Counted from the stretch's first letter, positions 16,267 through 24,966 are shown. The stretch: DNA of 44,239 bases from an uncultured bacterium (GCA_947063875.1 CAMSTY010000027.1:1-44239); one strand, 5' to 3'. The notes: generated from the sequence alone by a model not told the origin. Numbers and translations: made by a program.

Positions 16267-17556
16267 TCAAATTTCCATGTCCTGTCCACGCTTATGGGCA
16301 GGTGCTTTGTGTTCCTGTGTTTCCTTTCCTCTGGTGAGGATAGAATTGATAAAAGCCCGAACCTTTTCAGATGCAATTTCCAGTGCATCCAGGAAAGGCT
16401 GGGCTTTCTGTTTGAGTTCCATATATTTCTCGTTTACCGCTTCGTACCGCTGTTTCCAGATGGAAACCGTCTTTTCTGCGGAAGCCAATTTTTCTTTCAG
16501 TCGCTTGTTGTCAGCATTGGCGATAATACCGTTGACCGCATAGCGTTTGAGCGTGTCGCATTCATCTGGTGTCAACGTGATATTGTTTCCGAATGTGGCT
16601 TTCTTGCCCATTGCTTCAATGTCCTGTACCGTCAGCGCAATGGTCTTTGCTGTCTTTGTCTCCTTTTGCAGAGCTTCCAGTTTCTTTTTCTGCTTCTCCG
16701 TAGCAGCCTTGGCATCCTCCAAACTCTGCTCTGCCTGTGCCACCTGTCCGGTCACAGCTTCCAACCGCTGCTGTTCAGCCTGTACCTTGAACTGTGTCAC
16801 GGTCAGATGTTCTTCGGTGCTGCCACGCTCACCACGCTCCACATCGGTATAACCGGCGTTTCGCATGAAATTAAAAAAGTCATCCTGCAAGACACTGTAG
16901 GATGACCTTAAAATCTTTTTTCCTTTTTCATTGAGCTTGGGATTGCCGTCCTCGTCAAGCACCGGCTTGGATTCCCATTTCTTACTTCTGCTGACCTGTG
17001 TGATCGTTTCCTTTACTGTTCCCCGGAGAGATTCATCCTTACACCGCTTCGACCAAAGAATCTGCTTTGCCACCACCGGGATATAAACCACATGAAGATG
17101 GTAGTGGTACACATCCTCGCCCAATGCTTCGGACATTGCCCGGTTGCGCTCATCGGCGTGCATCACAGCGGAGAGGATATACTGCTCACCGCCCACGATC
17201 TCCACAGCGGCTTTGTAGGCATCCGCATAAAACTGTTTTGCAAATTCATAGCCGCCGTGGTTGTAGAAGTAAGCAGAGTTCACATCAAAAACCAACTCGC
17301 CGTATTTGATGGCATCCGGTTTCAGACCTCTGGTGGAGATCACGCCATCCTGTTCCATCTGCTCAAACATTTTCACATAATCGTCCATGGGTGCTTTGAA
17401 ATGGACGTTCATGGAAGTGCGCTCCGGTACGATGTCCTGATTACTGTAACTGTCCTTTTCACGTTCATTGTGTTCCTGTATTTTTGCCACATCGTCCGGT
17501 GTCGGTAAGTCCTGATTCCGGGCTACGGTGCGGTCTATTCCATCATTTCTTGCCAT
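16267..17556 (-). CDS. mobV: MobV-family relaxase of IME2
   Basis: A 429-residue relaxase of a subgroup distinct from the IME1 MobV. Residues 131-136 (VMHADE) and 150-160 (YHYHLHVVYIP, with H151, H153 and H155) give the metal-binding histidines. The N-terminus has the plasmid-recombination feature NVHFKAPMDDYVKMF. Residues 255-390 form a charged coiled coil (EQSLEDAKAATEKQKKKLE). GGAAGGA precedes ATG 17556. A strong MobV-type oriT lies 63-90 bases upstream. It should nick that site for mobilization of IME2. Confidence 0.88.
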   Translation of the reverse strand: MARNDGIDRTVARNQDLPTPDDVAKIQEHNEREKDSYSNQDIVPERTSMNVHFKAPMDDYVKMFEQMEQDGVISTRGLKPDAIKYGELVFDVNSAYFYNHGGYEFAKQFYADAYKAAVEIVGGEQYILSAVMHADERNRAMSEALGEDVYHYHLHVVYIPVVAKQILWSKRCKDESLRGTVKETITQVSRSKKWESKPVLDEDGNPKLNEKGKKILRSSYSVLQDDFFNFMRNAGYTDVERGERGSTEEHLTVTQFKVQAEQQRLEAVTGQVAQAEQSLEDAKAATEKQKKKLEALQKETKTAKTIALTVQDIEAMGKKATFGNNITLTPDECDTLKRYAVNGIIANADNKRLKEKLASAEKTVSIWKQRYEAVNEKYMELKQKAQPFLDALEIASEKVRAFINSILTRGKETQEHKAPAHKRGQDMEI

Positions 17557-17618
17557 AGATTTTTGTCCTTCCTTTGAGATTTGCAGACAACGTGAGGGCT
17601 GGGGAAAGGCACTTTTTC

Positions 17619-17646
17619 AAAGTGTAATAACCCACTATAACACTTT
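17619..17646 (-). other. candidate oriT of IME2 (MobV type)
   Basis: On the minus strand AAAGTGTTATAGTGGG is followed by TTATTACACTTT: 7-base arms AAAGTGT/ACACTTT around the core ATAGTGGG|TTAT. This closely resembles the pMV158-class oriT, which has a short inverted repeat and GTGTG|TTAT. The nick is expected on the minus strand between plus positions 17630 and 17631. The surrounding 406-base gap (17557-17962) has no convincing gene; it also holds a GC-rich imperfect palindrome near 17680-17705 (CTCCGAGGGCTCCTCCGGAG) that may be part of the transfer origin. Confidence 0.72.
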
Positions 17647-17962
17647 CATCCATACTGGCTGCAAAGTGCCGTGGGCTCTCCGAGGGCTCCTCCGGAGGGG
17701 GAGTGCGGTCGCTGCGGCAACCTCTGCTGACCAAGGCAAAATGTCTGCAACTTTTCCCATGGTCAGCCCGTCTGCATGAATCTGTTCCGGTGAACTTCCT
17801 CTTGCAGACGTTGGCAGCGAAAGCCATATCTTTCACTGCCCGTCCACGGTACTTTTTCAAAATCCTGTAGACACAGAAACAGCCCAAACGAAAGAAATGT
17901 GCTGTTTCTATAAAGAGCGTTTTACGCTAATTTGCTGTGTACATACGTACCAGCCGGCGGTT

Positions 17963-19354
17963 TTACTCGACCCTTCGCCATTCTTCTGGAATGTCATCCG
18001 GTACGTACGTACATGGTGAAACATCGTAAAACCCGTTTATATTAGGTCGTGCCACCGCTTCCACGCCCATAAATCCCCACACTCGCCGTCCGGCAGAGTT
18101 GATGATGTTGTTGCAATGCTCCAAATTAAATTTTTTCACATTGGCAACCATGGCATCACTGAAGCTGCGGGATTTTAGCGGGGCAAGGGAGTTTTCCTCA
18201 CACCACAGGCGATAGATTGCGTAGAAATCCTTGGAACTGATGGACACATCCGCTTTGCGCCGGATATATCCCTCGGAATCCATGAAGTCAAAAATATTGT
18301 TATTGTCACGCTTGACCGCTTCCCGGTTTTCACGGATGCGGTCACTCTCCGTAAACTTAAAGTTGTTGGCAACGAGCCGCTGTAAGCCTTCAAAAGCCCA
18401 GAGGAAAATCCCCTCGGCTTCGGCTTTCATTTTCTCCGCAAGGTCGGGATCGTCGGCTCTGTCCATGGGCTTTTCTTTGGTTGTCAGCACAAGCTGTCTA
18501 CGATAAAAACCATCGCTGCGGTCATACAGGGTTTGCAGATCGCCGTTGCTGAATGCCAGCAATCGGGCAAACATCCAGCCCTGATAACTCTGCTTACCCT
18601 TGCGCTCCAAATCCATTTTACCCTGTGCAGTCACAATAGATTTTACATAGTTGGTCTGGCGCAGGGCTTCCATTCGCATATCATCATCTACACACAGCAG
18701 GATGTGTTCCAGATCGGCACGAGCGAAGCGGTTTTCAGAAATCTTGCCGATGCTGCCGTCTTTCATGTTTGTTCCAAAGATAGTCGAAAGCACCGCTCCG
18801 ATTTGAGATTTGCCCTCGCCGCCGTTGCCCTTAATGACCATCATCCGCTGTCCTTTGTTAGAGGGAATCAGGCAATAGCCGATAAACTCCTGCAAGGTAG
18901 GTATATCTTCTTCATAGAGCAAACCATCCAGAAAGTTCAGCCACAGAGCAGGTGCAGTAGCGTTTGGATTGTAGGAAACAGGCAAGCGACTCTGTACGAT
19001 TTCCTTTTTCCCCTCAGTAAATCTCCCATCCAGCATGAGCGTTCCGTTGGCAACATGGATGCGGTCAGGCTGCGGAGGAAAATCATCAACCATTGCTTCC
19101 AGTTTCAGCAATTCCATGATATTTTTGATCTTCTGCGGTACGCTGCTGATGGTGTAGTTTTTCAGCTTTTCGTAAACCTCGCCCCGCAGGACAATATCAT
19201 CTGTTACCCGTCCATTGGGCGTAAAGAAAGCCCTGTTTGTGAAGATGATTCTGCACTCTTGCAGGAATTCTTCACAAAACAGAGCTTCGTTGATGTTCTG
19301 CCCGTCAAACCAGACAGGCAAATTCATATCAGGCGTTTTCCGGTTCTTCGCCAT
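17963..19354 (-). CDS. superfamily 3 (D5/phage P4-like) replicative helicase
   Basis: A 463-residue protein. An N-terminal D5_N-like region (about 60-165, including NGTLMLDGRF) precedes the AAA+ SF3 helicase core. The Walker A is GNGGEGKSQ at 176-184, Walker B is ILLCVDDDM at about 216-224, and an arginine-containing sensor region lies around residues 280-300 (RRQLVLTT). A winged C-terminal domain follows (SFSDAMVANVKKFNLE). It would unwind the element's origin. The start ATG 19354 has AAGGAGG upstream and overlaps the primase gene by 26 bases, so the pair forms one replication unit. Confidence 0.88.
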   Translation of the reverse strand: MAKNRKTPDMNLPVWFDGQNINEALFCEEFLQECRIIFTNRAFFTPNGRVTDDIVLRGEVYEKLKNYTISSVPQKIKNIMELLKLEAMVDDFPPQPDRIHVANGTLMLDGRFTEGKKEIVQSRLPVSYNPNATAPALWLNFLDGLLYEEDIPTLQEFIGYCLIPSNKGQRMMVIKGNGGEGKSQIGAVLSTIFGTNMKDGSIGKISENRFARADLEHILLCVDDDMRMEALRQTNYVKSIVTAQGKMDLERKGKQSYQGWMFARLLAFSNGDLQTLYDRSDGFYRRQLVLTTKEKPMDRADDPDLAEKMKAEAEGIFLWAFEGLQRLVANNFKFTESDRIRENREAVKRDNNNIFDFMDSEGYIRRKADVSISSKDFYAIYRLWCEENSLAPLKSRSFSDAMVANVKKFNLEHCNNIINSAGRRVWGFMGVEAVARPNINGFYDVSPCTYVPDDIPEEWRRVE

Positions 19355-19949
19355 GGTGCGCCACCTCCTTTTTCTTTCGTGCGGTATACTCTTGCAGAAA
19401 AGTAATTTTGCCGTCCTGCATCAGCTTGTCCACCAATGCCACCCGTTCTTCCAGATCACCTACGGTCAACACATCTGCCATATATTCGATATGGCAGTGC
19501 ATCTGGCAGGCTTCCACAAAATGGTCATCCAGAGTATCCTCTGTTGTCTTTGGCGCATACCGCACTTTCCAGTCTTCCAGAAGATGCAGATAATCCGTCA
19601 GCACCCGGAAACACAACATTTCGTCCTCCCGGAACTGACGGATGTAGGATCGTTTCGTCTTGACCATAGCTGCGGCAGTGGGCGGTTTCGGGTCAAGTCC
19701 GAAATCCGCAGCCAGCTTTTGCGCTGCTTCATAGCTCGTCAGATTAAACAGCCTTGCCACAAGGTCAATTACATCTCCCTTGGCTCCGCAGCCGAAGCAG
19801 AAAAAATAGTCCTCGTTCAGTTTCAAGCTCGGATGCCGGTCATTGTGGAATGGGCAGCAAGCCATATTGTTGTGATTCAATTTCAATCCGTAACATTCAG
19901 CCGCCTGTCTAATAGAGATAGTCTCTTTCACTATTTCAAAAATACTCAC
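19329..19949 (-). CDS. CHC2 zinc-finger primase-type protein
   Basis: A 206-residue protein. The CHC2 zinc finger of DnaG-type primases is complete: C32-PF-H35 and C51-FG-C54 (CCPFHNDRHPS, FFCFGCGAKGD). There is no TOPRIM domain, so it is the short accessory form found in integrative elements and would supply DNA recognition for priming with the neighbouring helicase. The start is GTG at 19949, seven bases after AGGAGG; the nearby ATG is out of frame. It begins the replication operon. Confidence 0.85.
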   Translation of the reverse strand: MSIFEIVKETISIRQAAECYGLKLNHNNMACCPFHNDRHPSLKLNEDYFFCFGCGAKGDVIDLVARLFNLTSYEAAQKLAADFGLDPKPPTAAAMVKTKRSYIRQFREDEMLCFRVLTDYLHLLEDWKVRYAPKTTEDTLDDHFVEACQMHCHIEYMADVLTVGDLEERVALVDKLMQDGKITFLQEYTARKKKEVAHHGEEPENA

Positions 19950-20144
19950 TCATAATCCTCCTGCTTGGTTTTTATTAAGCCGTTCTACCCATTCCGTTTC
20001 CTGACAGGCAACCCTGCTCGGCGCTGTGTCATCCCCTTGCGGGGCGCTCGTTCCTTTTGCGGAAGTCTTGGCGGTTTATCTCGGTCTGGACGGTCATTCA
20101 GTTGTTCCAATCGATCGTTAAGCCAAGTGTAATGCAAAAAATAA

Positions 20145-20172
20145 GCGGCTCTCGTTTATCCACGAAAGCCGC
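20145..20172 (-). terminator. hairpin with T run ahead of the primase gene
   Basis: GCGGCTCTCGT (20145-20155) pairs with ACGAAAGCCGC (20162-20172) with one mismatch. On the minus strand it is followed by TTATTTTTT. No minus-strand gene lies upstream of it, so it may block antisense transcription from beneath the XRE gene or attenuate the primase operon. The remaining sequence of the 19950-20254 gap has no gene and could hold the element's replication origin. Confidence 0.5.
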
Positions 20173-20199
20173 AAATACGGAAAGTATGAACTTGAAAAA

Positions 20200-20228
20200 T
20201 TGCAAATTTGCACAGGATAGATTATAAT
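20200..20228 (+). promoter_or_regulatory. promoter with palindromic operator for the IME2 XRE regulator
   Basis: TTGCAA (20200-20205) and TATAAT (20223-20228) have a 17-base spacer. The perfect palindrome TGCAAATTTGCA at 20201-20212 overlaps the -35, so a dimeric repressor, most simply the XRE protein itself, could shut it. GAGGGGG and the GTG start follow. Confidence 0.7.
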
Positions 20229-20254
20229 AAACACAAAAATGAGGGGGTGCTATT

Positions 20255-21082
20255 GTGAAGAAAAATTATGATGATGAACAAGAAGATACAACGGCGTGTC
20301 GGGTGCGTAACCTAAGATTAGATAGGGAATGGAGTCAAAAAGAACTGGCAGACAGGATTTTTGTTGCACACTCTCAGATTAGCCGTCTGGAAAGCGGAGA
20401 AACTACGAACATCGGCAGCTCCTTATTGGTGGCTCTGGCAAAAGAGTTCCACGTCTCAACGGATTATCTGCTTGGTCTGACACCAATCAGTGTTCCTAAA
20501 AGCTATGATATTTCACAGCTTGGATTATCAGAAGAAGTAATCCGCAGACTGATTTTGAAAACCATTGATCCGGATATATTAAATCGACTTTTAGAGCATG
20601 AGCAATTCCCGAAGCTTTGCACACTGATAAAAAACTATTTTAACAATACAATCGCTAACGGAATTATGGCAAGAAATCAGATCATTGACCTTGCCACAGA
20701 TCCGCTGACTGAACTGATGAGCGCAGAACCATCCAAACGGGCAGAACTCATCAAGGATATAAGTTTCCTGAACTCCGCAAAAATTCAGAGCAACGAAGCG
20801 GATGTTGAGAAAATCAAGAACATTCTAATGAAAATTATCCGAGAAATCAAAGAGGATGTAACAGCACAACAGCCTACCGGAGCAATCGCTACGGCAGAAG
20901 CTGTGAAGGGCATCCGTGCCGCACTGCCAGACAAGCCACAATCCGAGTTGACTATCGATGACGTGTCAGTCGCTGTTGCTGCCTATGTCGGAACAATGCT
21001 CCCAATGGATGAAAGTACATCGGAACTGTTACAGCAGCTTACAAAACAAATGTTGGAACTGCCCACGGAGAACGCAAAATGA
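20255..21082 (+). CDS. XRE-family regulator of IME2
   Basis: A 275-residue protein starting at GTG 20255 after GAGGGGG. Residues 14-72 are a Cro/CI helix-turn-helix (VRNLRLDREWSQKELADRIF, then ISRLESGETTNIGSSLLVAL, then FHVSTDYLLGL). The C-terminal two thirds are helical and not assigned to a family. It is the only plus-strand gene in IME2, set between the replication operon and the cargo, and should regulate one or both. It ends 117 bases before a strong bidirectional terminator. Confidence 0.85.
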   Translation: MKKNYDDEQEDTTACRVRNLRLDREWSQKELADRIFVAHSQISRLESGETTNIGSSLLVALAKEFHVSTDYLLGLTPISVPKSYDISQLGLSEEVIRRLILKTIDPDILNRLLEHEQFPKLCTLIKNYFNNTIANGIMARNQIIDLATDPLTELMSAEPSKRAELIKDISFLNSAKIQSNEADVEKIKNILMKIIREIKEDVTAQQPTGAIATAEAVKGIRAALPDKPQSELTIDDVSVAVAAYVGTMLPMDESTSELLQQLTKQMLELPTENAK

Positions 21083-21198
21083 GCGTGTCGTTGCGGCGAG
21101 ACGGAGGCTTGATATACCCCTCTGGACACCCCTACTTTCGTAACCTGTGTATATACAAACTCGCTCCGGCTTGCACATTTCACAGCTTCCGAAAACAC

Positions 21199-21249
21199 AA
21201 AAATCCCACAGACTTCATCCTATGTAGGACTGAAAGCTGTGGGATTTTT
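21199..21249. terminator. bidirectional terminator between XRE gene and cargo operon
   Basis: A perfect 13-base stem AAAAATCCCACAG (21199-21211) / CTGTGGGATTTTT (21237-21249) has A and T runs on both sides. It can end the plus-strand regulator transcript and the minus-strand cargo operon, whose last stop is 45 bases away. Confidence 0.9.
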
Positions 21250-21293
21250 ATGTACGCCACTATCTGTATATTTGCTTTATAATATCTTGGCGA

Positions 21294-22091
21294 TTATTCG
21301 TATTGTAGATATATTTCTCCGTCCTTGAGTTCTTTGGGTTCTTCTTTTCCAAAAGTGATTCTTGGCATTCGTTTCGCCATTTCTTCAACCAAAGTTACGG
21401 CACCGGCCATAGAAACCATATCCTTCTCGGAAGATTCTTTTTGAGGCATAGAGGCGTTAGCACAGTCGAACTCACCACAATTAAACACATCAGAATTTTC
21501 CTTAAAAAGTGTATCAATATCAGATTTTGTTGCAGTATGCTCCTGCATATACTTTTCAATTTCTGCCTTAATACTTGTTGCACCATCAGTCGATTCTCCT
21601 CGTATCCACCCCTTGGCAGGAAAATTCTGTACGCAGGAATATACTGCTGCTCCTACTGCGGAAGTAAGAGAGCCGATGTCAGTATAAAAATCTACCATCT
21701 TTCCCGCTGACACCTTTTTTCTAAAATTATTCAAAAGTGCTCTTCCGACATCAGTATCTTCACATTTTGCATTCTCTAACTTGCCGATGTCCTTTACGAG
21801 TATGCTCATAACAGGAATGTTATTTGCAATAGCATAATCATATTCCTTTTCGGTAAATCCAATTCCATCTGTATCAACTGTTCCGTACTTTCCTGCAAGG
21901 ATTAACAGGTAGTAGTCACAGCTATCCAACATCATCTTTATATACTCCATTTGACTCATATTACTTGCCGGGAACTGTTCCATACCAACGGGAATAAAAC
22001 CCATTTTCAACAACTGCTGAGTCACTGCTAATCGTTCTTCTTTCAAGTCTTTATATGTGGAACTTACAAAAACTTGGTATTTTTTATTCAT
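21294..22091 (-). CDS. DUF4062 protein, last gene of the cargo operon
   Basis: A 265-residue protein. Residues 1-110 match DUF4062 (KYQVFVSSTYKDLKEERLAV, later CDYYLLILAGKYG and GFTEKEYDYAIA), a Rossmann-like fold related to TIR-type and nucleotide-processing domains. It is frequently the N-terminal module of signalling or defence proteins. The C-terminal half (about 140-265) is helical and not assigned to a family. It carries no other effector domain in the same chain. The ATG at 22091 follows AGGGTGGTG and lies 33 bases behind the SPFH gene. A sensing or effector role with the membrane-associated SPFH partner is inferred from operon position only. Confidence 0.8.
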   Translation of the reverse strand: MNKKYQVFVSSTYKDLKEERLAVTQQLLKMGFIPVGMEQFPASNMSQMEYIKMMLDSCDYYLLILAGKYGTVDTDGIGFTEKEYDYAIANNIPVMSILVKDIGKLENAKCEDTDVGRALLNNFRKKVSAGKMVDFYTDIGSLTSAVGAAVYSCVQNFPAKGWIRGESTDGATSIKAEIEKYMQEHTATKSDIDTLFKENSDVFNCGEFDCANASMPQKESSEKDMVSMAGAVTLVEEMAKRMPRITFGKEEPKELKDGEIYLQYE

Positions 22092-22124
22092 AAGTAGTCA
22101 CCACCCTTATCAGATTTTTTATGC

Positions 22125-23495
22125 TTATCCTTGCGGTGCGATAGGCGGCATCGCATTTGCAAATAAGCCTTTCAGCTCGTCCACTGTTCCGGCTTTCGCC
22201 CATTGTGCCATGCCATTTTTCCATACCAAGCTATCAGCGGTAAGCTGTCCAGCAGCAACCATTTGGCTCAAAGCCGTCAGCTCAAAAGGACCAGCAGCTT
22301 GTCCATTGACAGCCACATGATATGCCACAGTAGGAATGGGAGGAGGTACGGTCCCCGATGCTGCTTGCTGATTGATCCCACCCATCATATTGTTCATAAC
22401 ACCAGCAATGTTCTGTCCAACAGCACCGCCAACAGCCATACTCGCCATCATAGCTGCTATGTTAAAACCATCGCCACCACCGTCGAGGTTTACATCACCG
22501 GCTCCATTTGCTCCCATCTGACCAAGAGCTTGTGCACCGGCAACACCAACCTCCGCTTGTTTCTCAACCTGGAAAGCTCCAAGGTTTGCAGTCTGGGTCT
22601 GCTTGTGCTGTGCATACTGCCCTTCTTCACGCTGAATACGGAGAGTGCCTTCATAATGCTCAGCTTCAATACGCTGCTTTGCATGAATATCTTTAATTTC
22701 CGCTTCTGCTTTCGCCGTAGCAGTTGCACCGGCAAGATCTCGGGTTACACTCATAAGCTGCCGGTATCCGTCGCTGGTCTTATCGATTTCAATCGCACCA
22801 ATATCAATACCGGATACAACCACGCCGAAAGTTTCTTTCAATCTTTCGCTAAGGTCATATTCTACGACATCGTTAATCTGTGCTATCCTACTTTCAATCT
22901 GGACAACAGGAATATTATGAGTAGCAGGAGCGTTAGCAACAACATCTTTCACATAGCGATTGACCGCATCACGAATTTGTTTTTGAAAATCGTCAAGGTT
23001 AAATGTGCTAAGTCTATGTAATTTTATGAACTCACGATAATCGGCAATGCCAAAGCTGACAGTACCTCTAACAGCGACAGGAACACCGAAATCAGCAAAT
23101 CTCGGGTCATACACATCAAAGAACGGCACACCGAACTTTACTTGGATAATGCGGGCAAGATTGATAAAATAAACCTCTGCCTGAAATGGAGTACCGCCTT
23201 CATATGCCAGTCCCACAATGCTTGCCAAAACAGGAAAGTTTGCAGTCTTGATAGTCTGATCGAACGGTCCGACAATGAAATCCTGCATTGTTCCGTTCTT
23301 TTGCCTGTAAACAAAAACAGCAACTTCGCCATCCTTTACTCGCAGAGAAGACCCCCAGCGGATAGCATTTTCTCTCTGATTTTCGCCCAACTGAGAGCCA
23401 GACGGATGCCATTTCCAAATAAGATAGGATGGCTCATCACAGCGTATCTCGTCCATAAAACCGCCTTTGCGGTTGTTCCTATTGAATAAAGCCAT
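22125..23495 (-). CDS. SPFH-domain protein with C-terminal GYF_2 domain (YdjI-like)
   Basis: A 456-residue protein from ATG 23495, where GGAG lies eight bases upstream. Residues about 25-260 form an SPFH/band-7-type domain of the kind annotated as virion core protein in Bacillota (SFGIADYREFIKLHRLS; GVVVSGIDIGAIEIDK). A short coiled coil with charged repeats follows, then a Gly/Ala/Met-rich linker (GGGDGFNIAAMMASMAVGGAVGQ). The C-terminus is a GYF_2 domain (YHVAVNGQAAGPFELTALSQ and LVWKNGMAQWAKA). Bacillus YdjI is a membrane-attached SPFH protein that helps recruit PspA under envelope stress. Here it sits with a zinc-ribbon membrane protein and a DUF4062 protein instead. Confidence 0.85.
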   Translation of the reverse strand: MALFNRNNRKGGFMDEIRCDEPSYLIWKWHPSGSQLGENQRENAIRWGSSLRVKDGEVAVFVYRQKNGTMQDFIVGPFDQTIKTANFPVLASIVGLAYEGGTPFQAEVYFINLARIIQVKFGVPFFDVYDPRFADFGVPVAVRGTVSFGIADYREFIKLHRLSTFNLDDFQKQIRDAVNRYVKDVVANAPATHNIPVVQIESRIAQINDVVEYDLSERLKETFGVVVSGIDIGAIEIDKTSDGYRQLMSVTRDLAGATATAKAEAEIKDIHAKQRIEAEHYEGTLRIQREEGQYAQHKQTQTANLGAFQVEKQAEVGVAGAQALGQMGANGAGDVNLDGGGDGFNIAAMMASMAVGGAVGQNIAGVMNNMMGGINQQAASGTVPPPIPTVAYHVAVNGQAAGPFELTALSQMVAAGQLTADSLVWKNGMAQWAKAGTVDELKGLFANAMPPIAPQG

Positions 23496-23525
23496 ATCTT
23501 TTGCTCCTTTCATACACATAAATTA

Positions 23526-24215
23526 TCAGAGGATTAGCAGAAGCAACCAAGGTATAGAAGCAAGAGTAAGAATTCCAATTATCAACATAGGAATTTCCAA
23601 TTTCTTTCTTTTTAGTTGCTTAATTTTTTTATCATAAATATCTTTTATTCCTAAAAAGTCAGGAGAAGTTGCAAATGCCAAACTCGCTTTCTCATAAGCC
23701 TGCTCAAACTTTGCCAACCAAGCATCAGATACAGCTCTTTGCGAAGCTGTAATAACTCCCTTATCACCAAGCCCGTATAATTTCAAATCAATGTTTGAAG
23801 CTGCTAAAATCATAAACTCAAAAATATCTTCTTTGGTGTTGGGGATTGAAAAACTCCGTATCAAACTAATCTTTTGTTCATCGGTTTTATTCAACTGCCC
23901 ATCACTACCATATAACTTACCAATAAACGAATGTGATTTTTGTGCTTCTCTCGTTCGCTCGATTTGCTCCAATTTATCAGCAAATTCTTTTACGATGGAA
24001 GACGCCTTAACACCTCGAAGTTCATAATTACAGGTGGGGCAAATAGTTACAAATGCGTTAATTGTTTCACCACAATTCGGGCATTTATGTAATTCTCCAT
24101 CATATACAGTTTTTCTTTGGCTATTTGAACTATTGCCATCAACTGCTTTACCGCAGTTTGCACAGAATTTTGCACCTTCGACAAGTTCTTGTCCGCAATT
24201 AACGCAAAATGCCAT
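23526..24215 (-). CDS. zinc-ribbon membrane protein of the cargo operon
   Basis: A 228-residue protein from ATG 24215, with AAGGGGG nine bases upstream. Two N-terminal zinc ribbons are visible: CVNCGQELVEGAKFCANCG (residues 4-22) and CPNCGETINAFVTICPTCN (residues 45-63). A central helical domain (about 70-195) follows, then a basic stretch (KKIKQLKRKKLE) and a single C-terminal transmembrane helix ending in LLLLIL. It would be tail-anchored with the ribbons in the cytosol, like the YdjG class of zinc-ribbon membrane proteins. It lies 30 bases ahead of the SPFH gene, so the two products probably act together at the membrane. Confidence 0.78.
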   Translation of the reverse strand: MAFCVNCGQELVEGAKFCANCGKAVDGNSSNSQRKTVYDGELHKCPNCGETINAFVTICPTCNYELRGVKASSIVKEFADKLEQIERTREAQKSHSFIGKLYGSDGQLNKTDEQKISLIRSFSIPNTKEDIFEFMILAASNIDLKLYGLGDKGVITASQRAVSDAWLAKFEQAYEKASLAFATSPDFLGIKDIYDKKIKQLKRKKLEIPMLIIGILTLASIPWLLLLIL

Positions 24216-24228
24216 ATTTTTATCCCCC

Positions 24229-24669
24229 TTAATTATTGCTCTGTAATGCCTTGAACAGTTTTTCGGGAGCATCCTTGAGATTCCACAAATCTTTTTCGTG
24301 CCTAATTCTCATCGATGCTTTGCTTTCCGTCATATAGTTCTTAATGTCAAGGCTTGAATATCCTTGAAGTTTTAGATACTGCCTTAAAGAGCGAATCGTC
24401 GCTTGCTGTTTTTCCCATACAAGACGGTCTTCAGCATCCTGATAACTAATGCCCCAATGTTCGCAGACAACACGAATTGTTTCCTTATCGCTAACTTTGG
24501 CACCATATAAAGCAGCAACAGTATTCTCTATGCCCAACTCTATCGCTTCGGAAAAGGCTTGTTCTCCGGCTCGATTGAGACTATCACCGTAAATCCTTAA
24601 TGCCAACGCTCCAAGAAGTTTTCCGCCATCTTTCAAGGTCTCTATAATATCATTTTTATTTATTTTCAT
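24229..24669 (-). CDS. unassigned 146-residue cytosolic protein of the cargo operon
   Basis: I do not recognise the family. The protein is helical. A weakly amphipathic N-terminal part (KLLGALALRIYGDSLNRAGE) could contact a membrane or a partner, and the C-terminal part is basic and aromatic (RSLRQYLKLQGYSSLDIKN). GGAGG precedes ATG 24669 at a normal distance. It stands between the small HTH gene and the zinc-ribbon gene, 12-13 bases from each, which marks it as an integral member of the five-gene operon. Confidence 0.7.
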   Translation of the reverse strand: MKINKNDIIETLKDGGKLLGALALRIYGDSLNRAGEQAFSEAIELGIENTVAALYGAKVSDKETIRVVCEHWGISYQDAEDRLVWEKQQATIRSLRQYLKLQGYSSLDIKNYMTESKASMRIRHEKDLWNLKDAPEKLFKALQSNN

Positions 24670-24681
24670 TTCAATCCTCCA

Positions 24682-24894
24682 CTACTGCTTGTCTATCTTG
24701 ACAGCATCACATATATCGCCAATATTACAATCTAAATACTCACATATACGCAAAAGTACAGATAGTGCCACATCTTCATTTCGTCGCATTTTCGTCATTG
24801 TCCCTGTTGCAATATTCAAATCTTTTCTTAACTTGGCAGGAGAAATATCCCTCTCTATGAGTAATATCCAAAGCTTTTTATAACTAATCTTCAA
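24682..24894 (-). CDS. small Cro/CI-type regulator heading the cargo operon
   Basis: A 70-residue stand-alone helix-turn-helix protein of the YozG type: KLWILLIERDISPAKLRKDL, the recognition helix around NIATGTMTKMRRNED, then VLLRICEYLDCNIGDICDAV. AGGAGG precedes ATG 24894. It is the first gene after the promoter at 24938-24966 and so probably regulates the operon itself. Proteins this short often repress cargo or toxin-like operons. Confidence 0.82.
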   Translation of the reverse strand: MKISYKKLWILLIERDISPAKLRKDLNIATGTMTKMRRNEDVALSVLLRICEYLDCNIGDICDAVKIDKQ

Positions 24895-24937
24895 AATAAA
24901 TCCTCCTACCTGAAAACATCTTCTCGATTTCGCTTAC

Positions 24938-24966
24938 ATTATATGATAAACAGAATGTTAAATCAA
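24938..24966 (-). promoter_or_regulatory. promoter of the five-gene cargo operon
   Basis: On the minus strand TTGATT (plus 24961-24966) and TATAAT (plus 24938-24943) are 17 bases apart, 44 bases upstream of the HTH start. No other clear promoter is seen before the terminator at 21199-21249, so the five genes probably form one transcript of about 3.7 kb. Confidence 0.75.

Noticed and set aside
17543..17887. A 114-residue minus-strand frame over the oriT region
   Set aside because: It overlaps the relaxase start, has no ribosome site, and its composition looks random; the oriT-like structure explains the region better.
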